From the NCBI RefSeq assembly GCF_023343835.1, contig NC_064433.1, positions 178,701,777 through 178,765,776 on the forward strand: a stretch of 64,000 nucleotides of DNA, written 5' to 3'. Positions 60,201 to 64,000 of the stretch are shown here, piece after piece (position 1 is the first letter of the stretch; the number at the start of each line of letters is the position of its first letter). A model generated the notes under the pieces. The model did no database searches. It was not told where the DNA came from and saw only the letters and a program-made list of their open reading frames with translations. The DNA comes from Lagopus muta (Eukaryota > Chordata > Aves > Galliformes > Phasianidae). The translations under genes were made by a program, and so were the position numbers.

Positions 60201-62254
60201 TGCCTACGATTTCCTACCCCCCTTAAAATTCACCTAAAATTTGTTGGTTAAATTTGGTACTAAATATGTCTAAAACAGAGTTCTCCAGCTATATCAAGGA
60301 AGGCTGGTTTCATTCTTTATATATTAGCATGCTCAGAGGGTCCCAGAGTTGCACAGTCATATACATGAGTTAACACCGTGGCATTTGGAGAAAGGGAATG
60401 GGATTCTCTTGGTTTTGTAAGAAAGGTTTTCAGTTTATAAACACAGCAGTGCAGTATGGTTTGAGCTTATTTACATGTAGTCTCATAAAACTAAGAGAAA
60501 AGAAAAAAAAATACCTGATTTCCTTCTTAGTGACTTCCCTTCATTATGAAAAGACAAAACAAAACAAAGCAAAAACAAAAACAACAAAGGTAAATAAAAA
60601 TATAAAACCACTTGAAACTAGAAATTAAGTGAAAACATTTAACAGTAGGTTTCACTATTTTGAAGATTTCAGTATACAAGTGTGCCTCTTGAATTTGATC
60701 AGCTTTCAGGATCAGCACTTGAAAACAGATAGCACATGCCAATACCCCACCAAGGGAACACACAGCACCCTTCCCAGGCCAATAGCCAGCGCAGTATTCT
60801 CTCAAGTTACTCTTTGCTTGCCTCATGCATTACCTGTATTTAGGATGAAGAGAATCAGAAAGAACTTGTTGGGCTACCTCAGTGTCCCATTCAGCAAAAT
60901 ACCTGTGGATGTATATGATTAGGGTAAATTGTAAACAAAAACAGCAAAAGAAATCTTAGGAATCTAGCTATCCACACACACCAGCCCCAGCTCTTTTAAG
61001 TGTCACTACATGCAGTATATATACAGTAGCATCTAACAACTGGAATTCATTAAACTCAGATCCACAAAAAGAAAGATAAAAGCAGGCTCAAATGACAAGT
61101 GCAATTCCATGAGCTGCTGGGTTAGCAGACTCCTCTTTCTGCCTGCCCTACATAAGATCTGTTGCTTACTGCTAGCATACGCTGGCTGCTGAGCTCAAGA
61201 TAAAGCAGATCAGACTTCTTGATCTGGTAGATTCATTAAGCGAGGTAAAAGTCATCACAGGAGTCTATGAAATTAAATACGTGGAAGGATTCCTGTCCAG
61301 TGGGAGCTCAAATCCAGATTCAAGAGTTCATATCCTCCACTGATCTTGGACAGAGAATGACACAAGTTGGTGATTTTTTCTGTCTTTTGTTACGTAAAAG
61401 CAGGAAGTATTTTTTTTTCCCTCTCATAGGGAGGGGTAAAACATTCGCTAAAATTAAGTTATGTAACCACTTGCAGTAGATACACTGGCTGAAGGAAATA
61501 ACAGAACCGGATTGATTCCTAAATTGCCAGCCCCAGATGTTAGCAAACAGCTGGCCTGCACAAGGCAGAAGGAAATAGTTGTATGAATTTGTTGCTTGAT
61601 TTTGGGTACAGAAAGAAATTGTAGAAGTAGTGCAACTACAGTAGTCTGCCATCAGTGGCTGCATTTCAAGTGTTTTACCTAAGAATTCAGCATGGAATTC
61701 CAAAACAAGAAAGCTGAGCAGTAACGTAACCCTCTTATCCACCCACTTCCAGGTCATTTTGCCTACAGAGATGTAGATATTTATGTAGATATTGTTAAAA
61801 ACATACTTTACAGTTACTCTCTTGTGGGAAGAGAGTGTTAAGTTACTGTTTCACAGAGAAACTAAAAAGGGTTTAAAAAATATATATATAAGTCTTAGCA
61901 AATGGTGTAACCTTGATGAATACTGTAAGAAATGAGAGCCATTCAAGAAGAGAAACCCCTCTCCCTAAAAACTGAGACAGAAAATATTCTTTCAAGTTTT
62001 TGATATGGAATCCCTAATGCTTTTAGAAGTTATTTCTTCGGACTTGCTAAAAAGTCAGCACATAATGCTGCTTGTCACAGCTTCTGACACACAAATATAT
62101 CCATAAAGGAGCATACTTACACCAAGTTATATAAGCCCAGGAGACCCATCCCTCTAAAGTCTGTTTTAGGATCATCACCTTGGAAACCAATTTCACACCA
62201 CTGCTTCGAAATCCGAGCTTTCAGTGGTGAATTGGGCTTCAAGCACTTCCATAA
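54032..62254 (-). CDS. ELMOD1: ELMO domain-containing protein 1, C-terminal part
   Basis: Six - strand exons, 62254-62121, 60902-60834, 60538-60515, 58143-58093, 56874-56741 and 54204-54032, all with AG/GT borders, join without a frame break into 194 residues and a stop. The human protein is about 334 residues, so roughly the last 58% is here and the N-terminus lies beyond 64000. The encoded region is most of the ELMO domain. ELMOD1 is a GTPase-activating protein for ARL2 and other ARF-family GTPases and is needed for hair-cell stereocilia in mouse. The first exon holds the GAP signature, W-C-E-I-G-F-Q-G followed by T-D-F-R-G-M-G, with the invariant arginine intact. Later come SFAIVGINITDL, FYNVAPEAPT and a highly conserved tail ending LINM. 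Nothing suggests a pseudogene. The gene converges on SLN. Confidence 0.95.
55018..55112 (-). repeat. CR1 3'-end fragment in ELMOD1 intron
   Basis: 'gtagaatcacaaagttggaa', then 'aaaacctctaagatcatcat', is an antisense CR1 3' terminus. Relative to ELMOD1 transcription it is in sense orientation. A small internal duplication ('atcatagtccacatcatagtcc') is present. Confidence 0.75.
55600..55623 (+). repeat. (AAAC)n microsatellite
   Basis: About five tandem AAAC units inside the last ELMOD1 intron, similar to the run at 45.72 kb. Confidence 0.9.
56741..56874 (-). CDS. ELMOD1: ELMOD1 exon, ELMO domain core
   Basis: 134 nt. Encodes YSFAIVGINITDLVYNLL through HFQQTF. The acceptor is TTTTTACAG|C and the donor CTTCT|GTAAGTG. 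It is flanked in phase by its neighbours and is the hydrophobic helical core of the ELMO domain. Confidence 0.95.
58093..58143 (-). CDS. ELMOD1: ELMOD1 exon (51 nt)
   Basis: Encodes QFSKVEWEKKKFDKAIG. The acceptor is TTTTTTTCCAG and the donor ATTGG|GTAAGT. It continues in frame from the 24-nt exon and into the exon at 56.8 kb. Confidence 0.93.
60515..60538 (-). CDS. ELMOD1: ELMOD1 24-nt microexon
   Basis: Encodes the eight-residue step EVTKKEI plus split codons on both sides. The polypyrimidine tract upstream (- strand) is long and T-rich, and the donor is ATCAG|GTATTT. Skipping it would remove exactly eight residues and keep the frame. I recall two human isoforms differing by eight residues, which would fit this exon being optional. 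Confidence 0.85.
60834..60902 (-). CDS. ELMOD1: ELMOD1 exon (69 nt)
   Basis: Encodes YFAEWDTEVAQQVLSDSL and HPKY with split codons at both ends. The acceptor is CATCCACAG and the donor ATACAG|GTAATG. It follows the GAP-signature exon in frame. Confidence 0.95.
62121..62254 (-). CDS. ELMOD1: ELMOD1 exon carrying the GAP signature
   Basis: 134 nt. Encodes LWKCLKPNSPLKARISKQW, then the ELMOD signature with GFQGDDPKTDFRGMG, then LLGLYNL. The arginine of DFRG is the residue required for GAP activity in the family. The acceptor is TTTCTAG|TTATGG and the donor TTGGT|GTAAGT. This is the most 5' exon I could find in the window. Confidence 0.95.
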
Positions 62255-64000
62255 CTAGAAAGATCACAGGTAGAATATAATTACACCTCCACATATCAGT
62301 ATGACTTCTTATGCTTTTAAAAGCCAGGTAAGTTTCACATAATCGTACTGCCATTCCAGCAACCAGACCATAAGAACAAATGAAATTTCTGGGTATGAGG
62401 AGAGCCAGGGGAAAAAGATAAATAAACAAAATCTCCAAAATCTCAACTATCGTGGCTGTTTGAGCCCTACAAAGACCTTCTGACCTGAACATCTCGCTTT
62501 GTTCATGCTTTGAGCTTCAAACTAGAGCCTGTCTCCCTAAGCACTGAGATGGGAATGGGCTGGAACTTGGCTGTACATCATTGGCAGAGAGGCAAGCAAT
62601 CAGCCCTCTGGTCCCTGAGGCTCTGCAGCAATCTTATCCCCAGTGTCTTTTGCAAGTCTCCAGAAGGGTTATAAATCGAGAGTGCTGACTTGGCTACCAC
62701 AGCGTTAAAGAGCAGATCAGAAAACATAAAAACAAAAATCCATATAGGAATAGCACATTCCACCTTCATATTTAACTGAGGGGTGAATCATTCATTGATC
62801 TCACATAAAGATTAAATTATAAAAAAGCAAAAAAATGATTTAAGAAGTCAGATCCTCAGCTGGAAAAAAAAAACACTTAGCTCCAGCACTTAAATATCAT
62901 GTTGCTAGGCACCTAAAAGCAGCCTAAATAGACCTGCCTGACAAATGCATAACTTTCTGCAGATCTTATGTGCTGTATCACAAATCCATGCTTTCTGAAG
63001 TGTGTTGAGAAATAAGTGCTCTCCATAAACCATAGCTGGTGAGTAGGGCCTCAAGACACAGTCAGATGAAGCCTCTCCAAGAAAAACAGCAGTATGCACA
63101 TTTCCAGATAATCCACTCTGAATCTGTATTAATTTTAGCAATTCAAATAGAATTTTAAATTAAATACCGTTAGAAGGTTAAAACTTCTAATGATTTTAGT
63201 TTGCAATGATTATCTAAAGCATCATGTGTTGTTTAAATCGTGTTTGACATCTTCCTTGTTCACTCCCTGACACTTCACTCACTGACACTAAATGTAGTAT
63301 TATTTATTAGTTCAATCACATTAACTTAATTTTCCTCTCATTCATAAATTGCCCTCTTGGTAAGCATGAATAAATAATAGACATTAGGATCTCAAATTAC
63401 CCATTGCAGAGATCACTCAGCAGAATACCTAGAAGCAATGAAAACCAACTGGCTTATTCTTCCCCATTGTGAGCTGAAAGCTCAATTACACCCTTGGACA
63501 TATTTTTGTTTGACATGACAATTCACAATAGCAAAAAGCCTGCTGTAAAGAAGTGCTGTTGCACAGGTTACACTGGAGACGTGGAGTTACTGGTACTTTT
63601 TCAACACCTAGAATTTTACAGCATAAGGTATACTGTTTAGCTTTCTTCCACCAAATGCTCAGGTTCCGTTATGCTTTATTCCATTTTTAATGCCATGTGA
63701 CTAGACATTACAGCTGCCATTTTCATAGACATCTAGAAACATGTCCCCAAAGACCAGGTGACTAGGAAAAAAGAACCAGATCCCAGTGCTCCTCACCTGT
63801 GATCCCCTCATACCCACTTCTTACTCTCCAAGCAGTGTAGGTGCACAACAAATTAAAGAATGCCTTCTTGGAACCAAAGACCTTCACATTCGACCTTTAG
63901 CCAGGAACCTGGTATTATCAAAGACCAAGATTGTAGATTGGCACCAGGATCTCCAATCTCCCATACGTGAGCTTCCTCACTGATAAGTCTATGTGGCCTT
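62255..64000. other. ELMOD1: Probable ELMOD1 intron to window edge
   Basis: I searched the - strand for the preceding ELMOD1 exon (expected to end around an acidic EEML-type stretch before LWK) and did not find it, so this is most likely intron. The sequence is AT-rich, with an A-run near 62860-62870 and no recognised repeat family. Confidence 0.55.

Noticed and set aside
1-64000. CRISPR arrays, operons, tRNA or rRNA genes
   Set aside because: No regularly spaced repeats with unique spacers, and no tRNA or rRNA signature noticed; the tandem repeats present are simple or element-derived.

Overview
The window is vertebrate nuclear DNA, almost certainly from a bird and most consistent with chicken or another galliform. 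The evidence is a dense scatter of CR1 LINE fragments, several ending in the ATTCTATG-type octamer tail, an ERV-L-like endogenous retrovirus copy, and small exons in AT-rich, CpG-poor DNA. Nothing in it is bacterial: there are no operons, ribosome binding sites or CRISPR arrays.

Only two protein-coding genes can be supported, and both are easy to miss with an ORF-length filter. SLN (sarcolipin) is a complete 31-codon ORF on the + strand at 35814-35909, with a likely splice acceptor just upstream, a polyadenylation signal at 36312 and a candidate untranslated first exon near 34.3-34.5 kb. ELMOD1 lies on the - strand. Six exons between 62254 and 54032 join in phase into the C-terminal 194 residues, which carry the ARF-family GAP signature of the ELMO domain; one exon is only 24 nt. 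Its 5' exons lie beyond the right edge. The two genes converge tail to tail about 18 kb apart, matching the ELMOD1-SLN order I recall from other vertebrates.

Layout: 1-34 kb is intergenic DNA with old CR1 pieces and one 3.1-kb ERV-L-like provirus (20077-23186, - strand). The provirus has two LTRs, a 5-bp target duplication, and gag and pol remnants joined by internal deletions. 34.3-36.3 kb is SLN. 36.7-45.5 kb is a CR1-rich stretch with a (CTACT)12 microsatellite and a 1.8-kb ancient CR1 copy that keeps reverse-transcriptase motifs. 46.4-46.6 kb is an isolated CpG island with good splice donors on both strands, which looks like a promoter for an unidentified transcript. 46.6-54 kb is intergenic DNA and ELMOD1 3' UTR. 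54-62.3 kb is ELMOD1. 62.3-64 kb is probably ELMOD1 intron.

The two genes have no shared pathway visible in the sequence. SLN is a muscle SERCA regulator in the sarcoplasmic reticulum, and ELMOD1 is a GAP for ARF/ARL GTPases. Their adjacency reads as conserved synteny, not a functional unit.
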